Shown one piece after another: positions 44,930 to 54,658 of a stretch of 64,000 nt of DNA. Origin of the DNA: Sphingobium sp. Its GTDB lineage: Bacteria; Pseudomonadota; Alphaproteobacteria; Sphingomonadales; Sphingomonadaceae. How positions within the stretch are numbered: position 1 is the first letter of the stretch; every line of letters starts with the position of its first letter. The notes under the pieces were generated by a model. It ran no database searches. It was given only the letters and a program-made list of their open reading frames with translations, and was not told the DNA's origin. Where the stretch lies: positions 34,259-98,258 of the forward strand of contig QFQF01000016.1 of the NCBI GenBank assembly GCA_003248935.1, given 5' to 3'. Both the position numbers and the translations under genes were made by a program.

Positions 44930-46168
44930 TTGGCCCACTCTTCCCCCAAAGCCGCAACCACCCGCGCCGTCGGCGATGCGATGATCCGTCACGACAATCT
45001 GTCGAAGAGCGGCGTCCTCGAACGCGCATTCGCGCTCGCCTTTCGTGGTCTCGTCTACGCGCAGATCTGGGAAGATCCGGTCATCGACATGGAGGCGCTG
45101 GAGCTCGACGCCGACAGCGACCTGATCACGATCGCGAGCGGCGGCTGCAACATGCTGTCCTACCTGACCGCCGGTCCGCGCTCGATCACGGCGGTCGATC
45201 TCAACACGGCCCATGTCGCCCTCGGTCGCCTGAAGATCGCGGCCGCGCGCCACTTGCCCACCCACGACGCCTTCCATCGCTTCTTCGCCCGTGCAGGCCG
45301 ACGGGAGAATATCGAGGCCTACCGCGATCATGTCCGTCCCCATCTGGACGATGTGACCCGCCGCTATTGGGAGGGACGCGACCTCACAGGACGACGGCGG
45401 ATCGGCGCCTTCAGCCGTAACTTCTATACCAGGGGCCTACTGGGCCAGTTCATCGGCGGCGCGCATCTGGTCGCCCGCCTGTATCGCGTCGATCCGCGCG
45501 AGATACTGGAGGCTGGTTCCGTCGAGGAGCAGCGCCGCATCTTCGAGACGCGGATGGCGCCCATCTTCGACAAGCCGTTCGTGCGGTGGCTGACGCAGCA
45601 ACCCGCTTCCCTCTTCGGCCTCGGTATTCCGCCCGCGCAATATGAGGCTTTATGCGATGGCGAGGCGGACGGCATGGCCGCCGTGCTGCGCCAGCGCCTC
45701 GAAAAGCTTGCCTGCGATTTCGAGATCCGCCAGAACTATTTCGCCTGGCAGGCCTTCGGACGCGGCTACGGCAATGCCCCTCACGCGCCGGTGCCGCCCT
45801 ATCTGGAGGAAGCGCATTATCGTGCGGTGGCCGATCGTGTCGACCGCATCGCCATCCATCACCGCAACTTCGCCGAACATCTGGCGCAACAGCCGGACGG
45901 CGCGCTCAATCGCTATGTCCTGCTCGACGCGCAGGACTGGATGACCGACGAACAGCTGACGACGCTGTGGAGCGAGATCACGCGCACGGCCCGCTCGGGC
46001 GCCCGCGTCATCTTTCGCACGGCGGCGCGGCCCAGCCTGCTGCCCGGCCGTCTGCCCGACGCCATCCTCGATCGCTGGCGCTATGAGGAGGACCGGTCGG
46101 AGGACTACACCCGGCGCGACCGCTCGGCCATTTACGGCGGCTTCCATCTCTATGTGCTGAAGGACTGA
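44930..46168 (+). CDS. btaA: S-adenosylmethionine:diacylglycerol 3-amino-3-carboxypropyltransferase
   Basis: Transfers the aminocarboxypropyl group of SAM to diacylglycerol, the first step of diacylglyceryl-trimethylhomoserine (betaine lipid) synthesis at the inner membrane. The 412-residue product matches the DUF3419/BtaA family throughout: YAQIWEDPVIDMEAL, TIASGGCNMLSYL, VDLNTAHVALGRLK, YWEGRDLTGRRRIG and YVLLDAQDWMT. The TTG at 44930 gives a family-like N-terminus; an ATG at 44981 would be 17 residues shorter and is the main alternative. btaB follows 6 bases after the stop. Confidence 0.88.
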   Translation: MAHSSPKAATTRAVGDAMIRHDNLSKSGVLERAFALAFRGLVYAQIWEDPVIDMEALELDADSDLITIASGGCNMLSYLTAGPRSITAVDLNTAHVALGRLKIAAARHLPTHDAFHRFFARAGRRENIEAYRDHVRPHLDDVTRRYWEGRDLTGRRRIGAFSRNFYTRGLLGQFIGGAHLVARLYRVDPREILEAGSVEEQRRIFETRMAPIFDKPFVRWLTQQPASLFGLGIPPAQYEALCDGEADGMAAVLRQRLEKLACDFEIRQNYFAWQAFGRGYGNAPHAPVPPYLEEAHYRAVADRVDRIAIHHRNFAEHLAQQPDGALNRYVLLDAQDWMTDEQLTTLWSEITRTARSGARVIFRTAARPSLLPGRLPDAILDRWRYEEDRSEDYTRRDRSAIYGGFHLYVLKD

Positions 46169-46174
46169 CAGGCG

Positions 46175-46846
46175 ATGCTCGACCGCGTGCATGGCATGAC
46201 CGCCGACCATGGCGCGCAGATGGACCGCATCTATCGCTATCAGCGGCATATCTACGACCTCAGCCGCAAATATTATCTGCTCGGCCGCGACCGGCTGATC
46301 AAAGCACTCAATGCGGATGAAGGCTGCACGGTGCTGGAGGTCGGCTGCGGCACGGGGCGCAACCTAATCGCCGCCGCCCGCGCCTGGCCGCGCGCACGCT
46401 TCTTCGGCTTCGATATCAGCGCGGCGATGCTCGACACCGCCCGGGCATCGGTCACCCGCGCGGACCTGTCCGGCCGGATCGCCCTGGCCCAGGGGGACGC
46501 GACCCGCTTCGATCCGGTGACGCTGTTCGGCGAGCAGCGCTTCGACCGGATATTCCTGTCCTATACGCTCTCGATGATTCCCGGCTGGGAAATGGCCCTC
46601 GATGAAGTGACGGATGCTCTTGCTCCCGGCGGATCACTTCACATCGTCGATTTCGGCCAGCAGGAACGGTTGCCCGCCTTCTTCCGGGACATGCTATTCG
46701 CGTGGCTGGAGCGCTTTGACGTGCATCCGCGCGGAGACCTGCGCGCAGTGCTGGAGGACGCAGCGACGCGGCACGGCCTCTCGATGGAATTCCGGTCGCT
46801 CTATCGCGGCTATGCGTGGGAAGCAGTACTGCGCGCCAGAGCCTGA
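46175..46846 (+). CDS. btaB: Betaine-lipid N-methyltransferase
   Basis: Methylates diacylglyceryl homoserine three times to give the betaine lipid. The 223-residue class I methyltransferase has the BtaB-type lead MDRIYRYQRHIYDLSRKYYLLGRD, SAM motif I VLEVGCGTGRNL (about 54-65) and the motif FDISAAML. The ATG at 46175 is 6 bases from the btaA stop; an in-frame ATG at 46196 (MTADHG) fits the family's N-terminus about as well. Together btaA and btaB are sufficient for the lipid in known bacteria, and expression often rises under phosphate limitation; I saw no clear Pho box. Confidence 0.85.
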   Translation: MLDRVHGMTADHGAQMDRIYRYQRHIYDLSRKYYLLGRDRLIKALNADEGCTVLEVGCGTGRNLIAAARAWPRARFFGFDISAAMLDTARASVTRADLSGRIALAQGDATRFDPVTLFGEQRFDRIFLSYTLSMIPGWEMALDEVTDALAPGGSLHIVDFGQQERLPAFFRDMLFAWLERFDVHPRGDLRAVLEDAATRHGLSMEFRSLYRGYAWEAVLRARA

Positions 46847-46852
46847 GCGGCG

Positions 46853-47389
46853 CTAGCCGGGCGCTCCGGTTTCGACGAAACGCACCAGCCGGCCATGCTG
46901 CTCGCCGATCACGGCATCCACCGCCGCTGGCATGGACGCCAGCGGAAAACGTGCATAGCCGCCCACGATATAGTCGAAGGTCAGCCGCGTGCCGCCCTCC
47001 GTCGCTTCAAGCGTGATCGTGAGCGTACCGGACAGCGCCTCCCCCTGCATCGGTCCGAACGCACCCGACAGGCGCAGCATCGCATCCGGCCTGACCATGA
47101 TCACGCTGGCATGCTGCGCGAAGCCGCCGCCCGGTAATGTCTCGCAGAAACAACCGCCCGGACGCGGCGTCAGTGTCATGTTGGCGGCATCGCCCGACCA
47201 GCTATGCTGGCTGCTCCACCAGCGGCCCGGCGTCAGCAGCGCCGCCCATATCCGGTCCGGCGCGGCCTTGACGATCGCCGTCTGTGACACCGCAAAGCCG
47301 GTATCGCCACTGGCGACCACCTTGGCCAATGCCGGGGACATCGCCGTACACGACAACGCCGCAATCAGTGTGAAAACGAATCGGATCAT
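46853..47389 (-). CDS. Exported SRPBCC (START-like) family protein
   Basis: 178 residues with a signal peptide (about 1-23, ending SPALAK) and a SRPBCC fold recognised from AVSQTAIVKAAPDRIWAALLTPGRWW and GTRLTFDYIVGGY. Proteins of this group bind hydrophobic ligands; the ligand is unknown. The start at 47389 opens the signal peptide and follows GGAAAGGG; an upstream ATG would add 17 basic residues with no ribosome site. It lies between btaB (convergent) and adk (same strand, 75 bases). Confidence 0.75.
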   Translation of the reverse strand: MIRFVFTLIAALSCTAMSPALAKVVASGDTGFAVSQTAIVKAAPDRIWAALLTPGRWWSSQHSWSGDAANMTLTPRPGGCFCETLPGGGFAQHASVIMVRPDAMLRLSGAFGPMQGEALSGTLTITLEATEGGTRLTFDYIVGGYARFPLASMPAAVDAVIGEQHGRLVRFVETGAPG

Positions 47390-47464
47390 CGAATGCCCTT
47401 TCCGTCGCGCGACACAGCAGCATCGCCGAGGATCAGGCATCCGATCAAGTCAACGCAACGGCGC

Positions 47465-48115
47465 CTATCTTCCGTCGAGAACCCCGGCGATGGCGTCCGT
47501 CACCACGTCCATGTCGGCCATGCCATCGACGCGGGAGACGATGCCCCGCGCCTCGTAGATCGGCAGGATCGGTGCGGTCTTCGCCCGATACTCGGCCATG
47601 CGGGTGCGCACGGTTTCCTCATTGTCGTCGGGGCGACGCTTGAACTCGTGACCACCGCATTTGTCGCAGGTGCCCTCGACCTTCGGCAGCTTGAATGTAT
47701 CGTGATAGCCAGTGCCGCACGTGCCGCAGGTGAAGCGGCCGACGATACGCTCGACCAGCGCGTCCTCATCCACTTCCAGTTCGATCACATGGTCGAGCGT
47801 GCGGCCACGATCGGACAGGATCGCGTCAAGCGAATGTGCCTGTGCTTCGGTACGCGGATAGCCGTCGAAAATGACGCCGGTCTCAGGCGACAACGCGTCG
47901 AGGGCTTCACCGATCAGGCCGGAGACGATCTCGTCCGACACCAGTTCGCCCGCATCCATCACTGCCTTGGCCTTGAGGCCGATCGGCGTGCCCGCCTTCA
48001 CCGCCGCACGGAGCATATCGCCCGTCGAGAGCTGGACCATGCCACGGCTGTCCACCAGCCGCGTCGCCTGGGTGCCCTTCCCGGCGCCCGGAGGGCCAAG
48101 CAGAATGATGTTCAC
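47465..48115 (-). CDS. adk: Adenylate kinase
   Basis: Converts ATP and AMP to two ADP. 216 residues with P-loop GPPGAGKGTQA (residues 7-17), the AMP-site GYPRTEAQA and a zinc-type lid with four cysteines (CGTCGTGYH and CDKCGG), as in many Alphaproteobacteria. The start is GTG with GGGGAG upstream. It is the last gene of the secY end of the spc operon; rpsM is not next. Confidence 0.97.
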   Translation of the reverse strand: MNIILLGPPGAGKGTQATRLVDSRGMVQLSTGDMLRAAVKAGTPIGLKAKAVMDAGELVSDEIVSGLIGEALDALSPETGVIFDGYPRTEAQAHSLDAILSDRGRTLDHVIELEVDEDALVERIVGRFTCGTCGTGYHDTFKLPKVEGTCDKCGGHEFKRRPDDNEETVRTRMAEYRAKTAPILPIYEARGIVSRVDGMADMDVVTDAIAGVLDGR

Positions 48116-48158
48116 GCGCGAGATCTCCCCTATTCGTTGTCGTTTGGCCCGCGCCCCC

Positions 48159-49523
48159 TTAGCGCAGGCGCCCCTTCAGCTTGGCCTTCTTGATCAGGTC
48201 ACCATACTGGTGTGCCAGCAGGTGGCTCTGAATCTGGGTCACCGTATCAACCGTCACGTTGACGACGATCAACAGGCTGGTGCCGCCGAGATAGAAGGGA
48301 ATGCCGATGCGCGCGATGATGAACTCCGGCACCAGGCAGATGATCGCCAGATAGGCCGCACCGATGACGGTGATGCGCGTCAGCACATAATCGAGATAAT
48401 GCTCGGTGTTCTTGCCGGGACGGATGCCCGGAATGAAGCCACCGTTGCGCTTCAGATTGTCCGCAGTCTCTTCCGGATTGAACACCACGGCGGTGTAGAA
48501 GAAGCAGAAGAAGACGATGCCCAGGCCATAGAGGCCCATATAGACCGGGCTGCCGTGCGACAGATACTGGTTCAGCGACAGGACGAAATCACCCAGCTTG
48601 CTGTCACCCGCCACCGTCTTCCCCGCGAACTGCGAGATGGTAAGCGGCATCAGCAACAGCGACGAGGCGAAGATCGGCGGAATGACACCCGCGGTGTTCA
48701 CCTTCAGCGGCAGGTGGCTGCGATCGGCCTGCATGATGCCCTGGCGCGTCTGGCGCTTGGGATACTGGATGAGCACCCGGCGCTGCGCCCGTTCCATGAA
48801 GCAGATGAAGGCCACGAGGGCCAGCGCCAGCAGGATGAAGGCCATGATCAGCAGGCCGGAGATCGAACCTTCGCGGCCGGACTTGAAGAGGTTGGAAAGC
48901 GTCACCGGCAGCTGCGCGACGATGCCCGCCATGATGATCAGGGATACGCCGTTGCCGATACCGCGCGAGGTGATCTGCTCGCCCAGCCACATCAGGAACA
49001 TCGTGCCGCCGACCAGCGAAACGACGGCGGTCAGCCGGAACAGCATGCCCGGTTCGACGACCGCCTGCATCCCGGCCTGCGCACCGAAGCTCTCAAGACC
49101 AACGGCGATGAAATAGCCCTGAATGGCTGTCAGGCCCACCGTGCCGTAGCGGGTATACTGGTTCAGCTTCTTGCGCCCGCTCTCACCTTCCTTCTTGATC
49201 GCGGCGAGTTGCGGCGAGAGGGTCGCGGCAAGCTGAACCACGATCGAGGCGGTGATGTACGGCATGACGCCGAGCGCGATGAGGCTCATGCGCTGGAGCG
49301 AACCACCCGAGAAGGTGTTGAAGATGTCCAGAATGCCGCCCTGCGTCTGCCGGTACAACTGTGCCAGCACGGTCGGGTCGACGCCCGGCAGCGGCACGAA
49401 GCTGAGAAACCGGAACACGATAAGCGCGCCGAACGTGAACCACAGGCGCTTCTTGAGCTCGGTCGCCTGGCTGAACTTCGCCAGACTGAGGTTGGACGCA
49501 AGCTGATCGGCTCTCGATGCCAT
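48159..49523 (-). CDS. secY: Preprotein translocase channel subunit SecY
   Basis: Forms the protein-conducting channel with SecE and SecG. 454 residues with about ten membrane spans; FRFLSFVPLPGVDP, the plug region around GGSLQRMSLIALGVMPYITASI and ARIGIPFYLGGTSLLI are typical. The start at 49523 (MASRADQ) matches the family; the TTG six codons earlier has no support. It follows rplO after 203 bases. Confidence 0.97.
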   Translation of the reverse strand: MASRADQLASNLSLAKFSQATELKKRLWFTFGALIVFRFLSFVPLPGVDPTVLAQLYRQTQGGILDIFNTFSGGSLQRMSLIALGVMPYITASIVVQLAATLSPQLAAIKKEGESGRKKLNQYTRYGTVGLTAIQGYFIAVGLESFGAQAGMQAVVEPGMLFRLTAVVSLVGGTMFLMWLGEQITSRGIGNGVSLIIMAGIVAQLPVTLSNLFKSGREGSISGLLIMAFILLALALVAFICFMERAQRRVLIQYPKRQTRQGIMQADRSHLPLKVNTAGVIPPIFASSLLLMPLTISQFAGKTVAGDSKLGDFVLSLNQYLSHGSPVYMGLYGLGIVFFCFFYTAVVFNPEETADNLKRNGGFIPGIRPGKNTEHYLDYVLTRITVIGAAYLAIICLVPEFIIARIGIPFYLGGTSLLIVVNVTVDTVTQIQSHLLAHQYGDLIKKAKLKGRLR

Positions 49524-49670
49524 GCTCTTTAAAACCTTCAATCACCCGGGGACCCGGCAATGTGCCGGGCTGGAATCGCTTACCCCTTAACGGCATGGCT
49601 CGCCCATGTCGAAGGGTGTTTGCGTCATCTCCGTGAAGGCACACCTGTGATGCGGCATGCCGGAAACGGA

Positions 49671-49703
49671 CGACCCCGCCGTCCATATCGGACAGCGGGG
49701 TCG
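49671..49703 (-). other. Hairpin between rplO and secY
   Basis: CGACCCCGC / GCGGGGTCG form a 9-bp perfect stem, with GTCC / GGAC nested inside. It has no T run, so it is more likely an RNA processing or stability element than a terminator. Confidence 0.45.
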
Positions 49704-49726
49704 CCGTTACAAGTTGGCCGAAAGGC

Positions 49727-50248
49727 TCAGGCCTTCTTGGCGGCCTTCGCACTGCCCTTTTTCGCGGCAGCCTTCTCGGCGGCCGGAACGACGACGATCA
49801 GGTCAACCTTGCCGCCAGCCTTCTCGACCGCCTCGATCGCGCCCTTCGACGCACCGACGACGGTGAAGTTCAGCTTCGCGGTCAGTTCTCCCTTGCCCAG
49901 GATGCGGACACCGTCCTTGCCGCCACGCGACAGACCGGCGGTGCGCAGCGCGGCCTGATCAATGGTGGCCGAAGCATCGAGCTTGCCCGCGTCGATCGCC
50001 TTCTGGATCGTACCCAGGTTAACGACCGCATAGTCCTTGGCGAAGATGTTGTTGAAGCCGCGCTTCGGGATACGCATGTGGAGCGGCATCTGACCGCCCT
50101 CGAAGCCGTTGATGCTGACGCCCGAGCGTGCCTTCGCACCCTTCTGGCCGCGACCGGCGGTCTTGCCCTTGCCCGAGCCGATGCCGCGTCCGACGCGCAT
50201 CCGGCCCTTGCGGGCGCCATCATTGTCCTTGATTTCGTTCAGTTTCAT
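49727..50248 (-). CDS. rplO: 50S ribosomal protein L15
   Basis: 173 residues. Begins [34 protein letters not shown], a diagnostic L15 N-terminus (quoted in pieces it reads MKLNEIKDN then RVGRGIGSG). The C-terminus is extended with a Lys/Ala-rich tail [18 protein letters not shown], longer than E. coli L15. Start at 50248 rather than three codons earlier. Confidence 0.96.
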   Translation of the reverse strand: MKLNEIKDNDGARKGRMRVGRGIGSGKGKTAGRGQKGAKARSGVSINGFEGGQMPLHMRIPKRGFNNIFAKDYAVVNLGTIQKAIDAGKLDASATIDQAALRTAGLSRGGKDGVRILGKGELTAKLNFTVVGASKGAIEAVEKAGGKVDLIVVVPAAEKAAAKKGSAKAAKKA

Positions 50249-50280
50249 GTCTTGCACTCGCTTTCGCTATGTTCGCGCGA

Positions 50281-50424
50281 GGATGAAATGCCAAAGGCAT
50301 CTCATCCGATGCCCCAGCGCGGGCTGGGGCCTGACGAAGGCCGCAGAAATCCCATCTGGGATCCATTCGCGGCCTGATATTCCGGCCTTCGCCGGGATGA
50401 CGGAAGCAGGCCTAATAGCCTGCT
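50281..50424. repeat. Hairpin-rich intergenic element between rpmD and rplO
   Basis: Four inverted repeats in a row: GATGA...TCATC (50282 on), GCCCCAGC / GCTGGGGC (50311-50330), a nested GGCCGC / GCGGCC with ATCCCA / TGGGAT (50339-50374) and AGCAGGC / GCCTGCT (50405-50424). Between them TTCGCCGGGATGACGG (50388-50403) is a motif I recognise as a dispersed intergenic repeat of sphingomonads and related bacteria. Confidence 0.6.
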
Positions 50425-50485
50425 TCCCAAAAAACGAAAGAGGGGTTTCCCCCTCTCCCGCCTATTTCCATCGATCGAAGGGCGT

Positions 50486-50665
50486 TCAGCCCTCGACGAT
50501 CTCCACCATGTGGGGCAGCTTCTTGATCATGCCACGGATCTCCGGGCTGTCCTCATGCTCCACCACGCGGTGCATCTTGCCAAGGCCCAGGCCGATCAGA
50601 ATCTTCTTCTGGTCTTCCGGGCGGCGGATCGGCGAGCCGATCTGCTTGATCTTGATCTTCGCCAT
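50486..50665 (-). CDS. rpmD: 50S ribosomal protein L30
   Basis: 59 residues starting [20 protein letters not shown], with [17 protein letters not shown] in the middle, the L30 signature. The gene is short but complete and sits between rpsE (6 bases upstream) and rplO, its expected place in the spc operon. Confidence 0.96.
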   Translation of the reverse strand: MAKIKIKQIGSPIRRPEDQKKILIGLGLGKMHRVVEHEDSPEIRGMIKKLPHMVEIVEG

Positions 50666-50671
50666 GTTCGC

Positions 50672-51379
50672 TTACTCCGCAATCGCTTCGGCGTCGGCCT
50701 GGGCGACCTCGGCCGAGGAGCCGCCGCGACGCAGCAGATCGGCAACCTTCTTGCCGCGACGCTGGGCAACCGCCTTCGGGCTGACCTGCTCACCGAGCGC
50801 CTCGAAGGTGGCCCGGATCATGTTGTAGGGGTTCGACGTGCCGTTCGACTTGGTGACGACGTCAGCGACACCCAGGCTCTCGAACACGGCGCGCATCGGA
50901 CCACCGGCGATGATGCCGGTACCTGCGGGCGCCGAGCGGACGGTCACCTTGCCGGCGCCGAAGTGGCCGAGGCCATCATGGTGCAGCGTGCGGCCTTCCT
51001 TCAGCGGAACGCGGACCATCGCCTTCTTGGCGGCGGCGGTCGCCTTGCTGATGGCCTCGGGCACCTCGCGGGCCTTGCCATGGCCGAAGCCCGCACGGCC
51101 CTTGCCGTCGCCGACGACGACAAGCGCGGCGAAACCGAAGCGCTTACCGCCCTTCACGGTCTTCGAGACGCGGTTGATGTGAACCAGCTTCTCGATCAGT
51201 TCCTCGCCGCCCTCTTCGTCGCGGTTGCCACGACGATCGTCACGACGGCCACGGCCGCCGCGCTCGCCACGGTTGCGATCGCCGCCACGGCCACGGCCAC
51301 GGCCCGGACCCCGGCTCTCGGTCTGCGCTTCGACGCCCTCGGTCGGCGCGCCGGCTTCAATGGTGTTTTCGTCAGCCAT
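50672..51379 (-). CDS. rpsE: 30S ribosomal protein S5 with long RG-rich N-terminus
   Basis: 235 residues; the S5 core begins near residue 60 ([19 protein letters not shown]) and runs to residue 220. The first 58 residues are acidic, then a run of Gly/Arg repeats ([21 protein letters not shown]), absent from E. coli S5 (about 166 residues). Similar extensions occur in sphingomonads. The tail is acidic ([10 protein letters not shown]). Confidence 0.96.
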   Translation of the reverse strand: MADENTIEAGAPTEGVEAQTESRGPGRGRGRGGDRNRGERGGRGRRDDRRGNRDEEGGEELIEKLVHINRVSKTVKGGKRFGFAALVVVGDGKGRAGFGHGKAREVPEAISKATAAAKKAMVRVPLKEGRTLHHDGLGHFGAGKVTVRSAPAGTGIIAGGPMRAVFESLGVADVVTKSNGTSNPYNMIRATFEALGEQVSPKAVAQRRGKKVADLLRRGGSSAEVAQADAEAIAE

Positions 51380-51381
51380 GC

Positions 51382-51735
51382 TCAGAACTCCAGCCCGCCT
51401 TCACGGGCGGCATCGGCCAGCGCCTTGACGCGGCCATGGAAAAGGAAGCCACCGCGGTCGAACACGACCTTGGTGACGCCAGCCTTGGTGGCGGCAGCGG
51501 CGACGCGCTTACCGACATCGGCAGCAGCCTCGGCGGTGGCGCCGGTCTTGCCGCGCACGTCCTTGTCCAGGGTCGAAGCGGCAGCGACGGTCTTGCCGGC
51601 CGCGTCATCGATGACCTGGGCGTAGATGTGACGGCCCGAGCGGTGAACGCTGAGACGCGGCTTATCGCCCGAGCGTGCCTTGAGGGCGGTGCGGACGCGG
51701 CGGCGGCGCCGCTCGAAGAGGGAAAGCTTCGCCAT
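51382..51735 (-). CDS. rplR: 50S ribosomal protein L18
   Basis: 117 residues, [19 protein letters not shown] at the N-terminus and [18 protein letters not shown], the 5S-rRNA-binding L18 pattern. It starts at 51735, one base from the rplF stop; longer in-frame ATGs lie inside rplF. Confidence 0.96.
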   Translation of the reverse strand: MAKLSLFERRRRRVRTALKARSGDKPRLSVHRSGRHIYAQVIDDAAGKTVAAASTLDKDVRGKTGATAEAAADVGKRVAAAATKAGVTKVVFDRGGFLFHGRVKALADAAREGGLEF

Positions 51736-51736
51736 C

Positions 51737-52270
51737 TTACTTCTTCTTTCCTTCCTTGCGGAAGATAAACTCGCCGTCGTACTTGATGCCCTTGCCCTTA
51801 TACGGCTCGGGCTTGCGCCAGCGACGGATCTCTGCGGCCACCTGGCCAACCTTCTGCTTGTCGATGCCGCTGATCTCGACCGTCGTGTTATCCGGGGTCT
51901 TGATCTCGATGCCCTCGGGCACGGGGAAATCGACGTCGTGGCTGTAACCAAGCTGCAGCTTCAGGGTCTTGCCCTGCGCATTGGCGCGGTAGCCGACACC
52001 GGTGATCAGCAGCTTCTTGGAGAAGCCCTCGGTCACGCCGGTGATCAGGTTCTGAACCAGCGTGCGCTGCATGCCCCAGAACGCGCGAGCCTGCTTGGTG
52101 GCGTTGGCCGGCTGCACGGAAATGCTGCCGTCCTCGAGGCCATAGCTGATCTCGTCGCGCAGCGGCATGGTCAGGGTGCCTTTGGGGCCCTTGACCGACA
52201 GCTTGCCCGCTTCGATGGTCGCCGTTACCCCGCTGGGGATCGCGACCGGCTTTTTACCGATGCGGCTCAT
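51737..52270 (-). CDS. rplF: 50S ribosomal protein L6
   Basis: 177 residues with [15 protein letters not shown] and the conserved C-terminal [11 protein letters not shown]. Normal length. Its ATG shares one base with the stop of rpsH. Confidence 0.97.
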   Translation of the reverse strand: MSRIGKKPVAIPSGVTATIEAGKLSVKGPKGTLTMPLRDEISYGLEDGSISVQPANATKQARAFWGMQRTLVQNLITGVTEGFSKKLLITGVGYRANAQGKTLKLQLGYSHDVDFPVPEGIEIKTPDNTTVEISGIDKQKVGQVAAEIRRWRKPEPYKGKGIKYDGEFIFRKEGKKK

Positions 52271-52665
52271 CAGAATACCTCCGCCAGCACTTCACCGCCG
52301 ACATTCTGCTCGCGCGCCTCGGCGTCGGAGAGAACGCCACGCGGCGTCGACACGATGGTAATGCCCAGGCCGTTGCGAACGACCGGCAGCTCCTTCGAAC
52401 CGGAATAGACGCGGCGGCCGGGCTTCGACACGCGGGCCACATGCTTGATCGCGGGCTGACCCTCGAAATACTTCAGCTCGATGCGCAGGCCCGGGTGCTT
52501 GCCGAGGGCTTCCTCGGAATAGCCGCGGATGTAGCCTTCACGCTGCAGCACGTCGAGAACGCGGGCGCGCAGCTTGGACGCGGGCGAAACCACGCTGTCC
52601 TTACGCGCCTGCTGGCCGTTACGGATACGGGTGAGCATATCACCCAGGGGATCGGTCAATGCCAT
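52270..52665 (-). CDS. rpsH: 30S ribosomal protein S8
   Basis: 131 residues: [18 protein letters not shown] at the N-terminus and [20 protein letters not shown] at the C-terminus, standard S8. In E. coli S8 is the spc operon autoregulator; whether that holds here is not shown. Confidence 0.97.
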   Translation of the reverse strand: MALTDPLGDMLTRIRNGQQARKDSVVSPASKLRARVLDVLQREGYIRGYSEEALGKHPGLRIELKYFEGQPAIKHVARVSKPGRRVYSGSKELPVVRNGLGITIVSTPRGVLSDAEAREQNVGGEVLAEVF

Positions 52666-52677
52666 CTCGTTAAATCC

Positions 52678-52983
52678 TTACCAGCTCGACTTGGTGACGC
52701 CGGGGATCAGACCCTTGTTGGCCAGATCACGAAGCTGCACGCGGCAGAGACGGAATTTGCGGTAGTAAGCGCGCGGACGGCCGGTGATCTCGCAACGGTT
52801 GCGAACCCGGGTCGGGTTGCCGTTGCGGGGGATCTCCGCCATCTTAAGGCGCGCGATCAATCGCTCGCCATCGTCCAGCGCCGTGTCGGCGGCAACCGCC
52901 TTCAGCTTCGCATAACGGCCGGCATACTTCTTCACCAGCTTCTTGCGACGCTCGTTCTTGTTGATCGAACTCAGTTTCGCCAT
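52678..52983 (-). CDS. rpsN: 30S ribosomal protein S14 (zinc-free type)
   Basis: 101 residues, [21 protein letters not shown] start and [21 protein letters not shown] in the second half. It lacks the paired CxxC zinc motif, so it is the long zinc-independent form. Confidence 0.97.
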   Translation of the reverse strand: MAKLSSINKNERRKKLVKKYAGRYAKLKAVAADTALDDGERLIARLKMAEIPRNGNPTRVRNRCEITGRPRAYYRKFRLCRVQLRDLANKGLIPGVTKSSW

Positions 52984-53035
52984 GACTTAAGTTCTCTTCC
53001 TTAGCCTAACGGTTGGGGAGAGAAGCGGGGCCGGT

Positions 53036-53611
53036 TCAGGCCGCCTGCTTCTCTTCTGCCTGCGGGAACGGGAAACCGAAGAGGTGCAGCAGTTCGCGCG
53101 CTTCTTCGTCCGTCTTCGCGGTGGTGGTCACGATGATGTCCATGCCGCGCACCTTGTCGACGCGGTCATAGCTGATCTCCGGGAAGATGATCTGCTCCTT
53201 GATGCCGAAGGCATAGTTGCCACGGCCGTCAAAGGACTTCGGGTTCAGACCACGGAAGTCGCGGATGCGGGGCATCGCGACGTTCACCAGGCGATCGAGG
53301 AACTCGTACATGCGTTCGCGGCGCAGCGTGACCTTCGCACCGATCGGCATGCCCTCACGCAGCTTGAACTGCGCGATCGACTTCTTCGCCTTGGTGATCA
53401 CGGGCTTCTGGCCGGCGATCAGTTCCATCTCCTCGGCGGCCGAGGTGACCTTCTTCTTGTCCTGCGTGGCTTCGCCGACGCCCATGTTGAGCGTGATCTT
53501 CTCGATCTTCGGCACTTCCATGACGTTCTTGTAGCCGAACTTGGCCGTCATCGCCTTGGCGATCTGCTCGTCATAGAGCTGCTTGGAGCGCGGAATGTAC
53601 TTGTCGGCCAT
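53036..53611 (-). CDS. rplE: 50S ribosomal protein L5
   Basis: 191 residues with [28 protein letters not shown] and [18 protein letters not shown], standard L5. Start overlaps the rplX stop (TAATG). 52 bases separate it from rpsN. Confidence 0.97.
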   Translation of the reverse strand: MADKYIPRSKQLYDEQIAKAMTAKFGYKNVMEVPKIEKITLNMGVGEATQDKKKVTSAAEEMELIAGQKPVITKAKKSIAQFKLREGMPIGAKVTLRRERMYEFLDRLVNVAMPRIRDFRGLNPKSFDGRGNYAFGIKEQIIFPEISYDRVDKVRGMDIIVTTTAKTDEEARELLHLFGFPFPQAEEKQAA

Positions 53612-53922
53612 TACAGCACCTCACCGGACTTGACGGCCACGCGGACCTTCTTGCCGTCCTTGACTTCGAAGCGGACGCGGGTCGGCTTGCCGTCCTTGTC
53701 CGCGATCGCGACGTTCGACACGTGCAGCGGCGCGGGCTTGCGGTCGATGCCGCCCTGCGGGTTCACCTGGTCGGGCTTGCGGTGACGCGCGTGGACGTTG
53801 ACGCCCTCGACGAGAACCTTGTCCTCCTTCGGGAACATCTGAAGGACGGTGCCGGTGCGGCCCTTGTCCTTGCCCGCGAGTACGACGACCTTGTCGCCCT
53901 TCTTGATCTTCGCAGCGCTCAT
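53611..53922 (-). CDS. rplX: 50S ribosomal protein L24
   Basis: 103 residues, [22 protein letters not shown] is the L24 KOW motif. The ATG at 53922 overlaps the rplN stop (TGATG); a GTG one codon earlier is less likely. Confidence 0.96.
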   Translation of the reverse strand: MSAAKIKKGDKVVVLAGKDKGRTGTVLQMFPKEDKVLVEGVNVHARHRKPDQVNPQGGIDRKPAPLHVSNVAIADKDGKPTRVRFEVKDGKKVRVAVKSGEVL

Positions 53923-54290
53923 CACAGCACCTCAGGCGCGAGAGAGATGATCTTCATGTGCTTCTTGGCGCGCAGTTCGCGAACGACCGGGCCAAAGATA
54001 CGGGTGCCGATCGGCTCCTCGTTCTTGTTGACCAGGACGGCGGCGTTGCCGTCGAAGCGGATCACCGAGCCGTCGGGACGACGAACGTCCTTCGCGGTGC
54101 GGACGATGACGGCGCGGTGCACGTCACCCTTCTTCACGCGGCCGCGCGGGGTCGCTTCCTTGACCGACACGACGATGATGTCGCCGACGCTCGCGAAACG
54201 ACGCTTCGACCCGCCCAGCACCTTGATGCACTGGACGCGCTTTGCGCCGCTGTTGTCCGCGACGTCGAGATTGGACTGCATCTGGATCAT
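53922..54290 (-). CDS. rplN: 50S ribosomal protein L14
   Basis: 122 residues, begins [20 protein letters not shown] and carries [16 protein letters not shown]; exactly the usual L14 length. First gene of the spc part; 89 bases after rpsQ, the junction of the S10 and spc operons. Confidence 0.97.
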   Translation of the reverse strand: MIQMQSNLDVADNSGAKRVQCIKVLGGSKRRFASVGDIIVVSVKEATPRGRVKKGDVHRAVIVRTAKDVRRPDGSVIRFDGNAAVLVNKNEEPIGTRIFGPVVRELRAKKHMKIISLAPEVL

Positions 54291-54379
54291 TGATCCGGTT
54301 CCTTCTCAATTGGCTTGCCGGAATATTCCGGTAGTTCCGAAACTGTCTCTAGACTAGCCTTCGGCCGCCGGTGCTGCCT

Positions 54380-54643
54380 TCAGGCAGCGGTCTCCGGCGA
54401 CTTGTGCGTGTCCACCTTCTCAAGCACCTTCCAGGTCTTGAGCTTGGAAATCGGGGCCGTCTCCTCGATGCGGACGGTCTCGCCTTCCTTGTAGGTGTTG
54501 CCCTCGTCATGGGCATGGTACTTCTTCGAGCGGCGGATGATCTTGCCGTAGAGCGGGTGCTTGACCTTGCGCTCCACACGGACGACCACCGTCTTGTCGG
54601 TCTTGTCGGAAACCACTGTTCCCGTCAGCACGCGCTTGGGCAT
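54380..54643 (-). CDS. rpsQ: 30S ribosomal protein S17
   Basis: 87 residues, [18 protein letters not shown] start, [18 protein letters not shown] in the middle. Standard length; last gene of the S10 part. Confidence 0.97.
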   Translation of the reverse strand: MPKRVLTGTVVSDKTDKTVVVRVERKVKHPLYGKIIRRSKKYHAHDEGNTYKEGETVRIEETAPISKLKTWKVLEKVDTHKSPETAA

Positions 54644-54658
54644 CGTGTTTTCCTTCTC

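Noticed and set aside
50281..50424. CRISPR array in the hairpin-rich spacer
   Set aside because: The inverted repeats differ from each other and are not evenly spaced; there are no direct repeats or cas genes.
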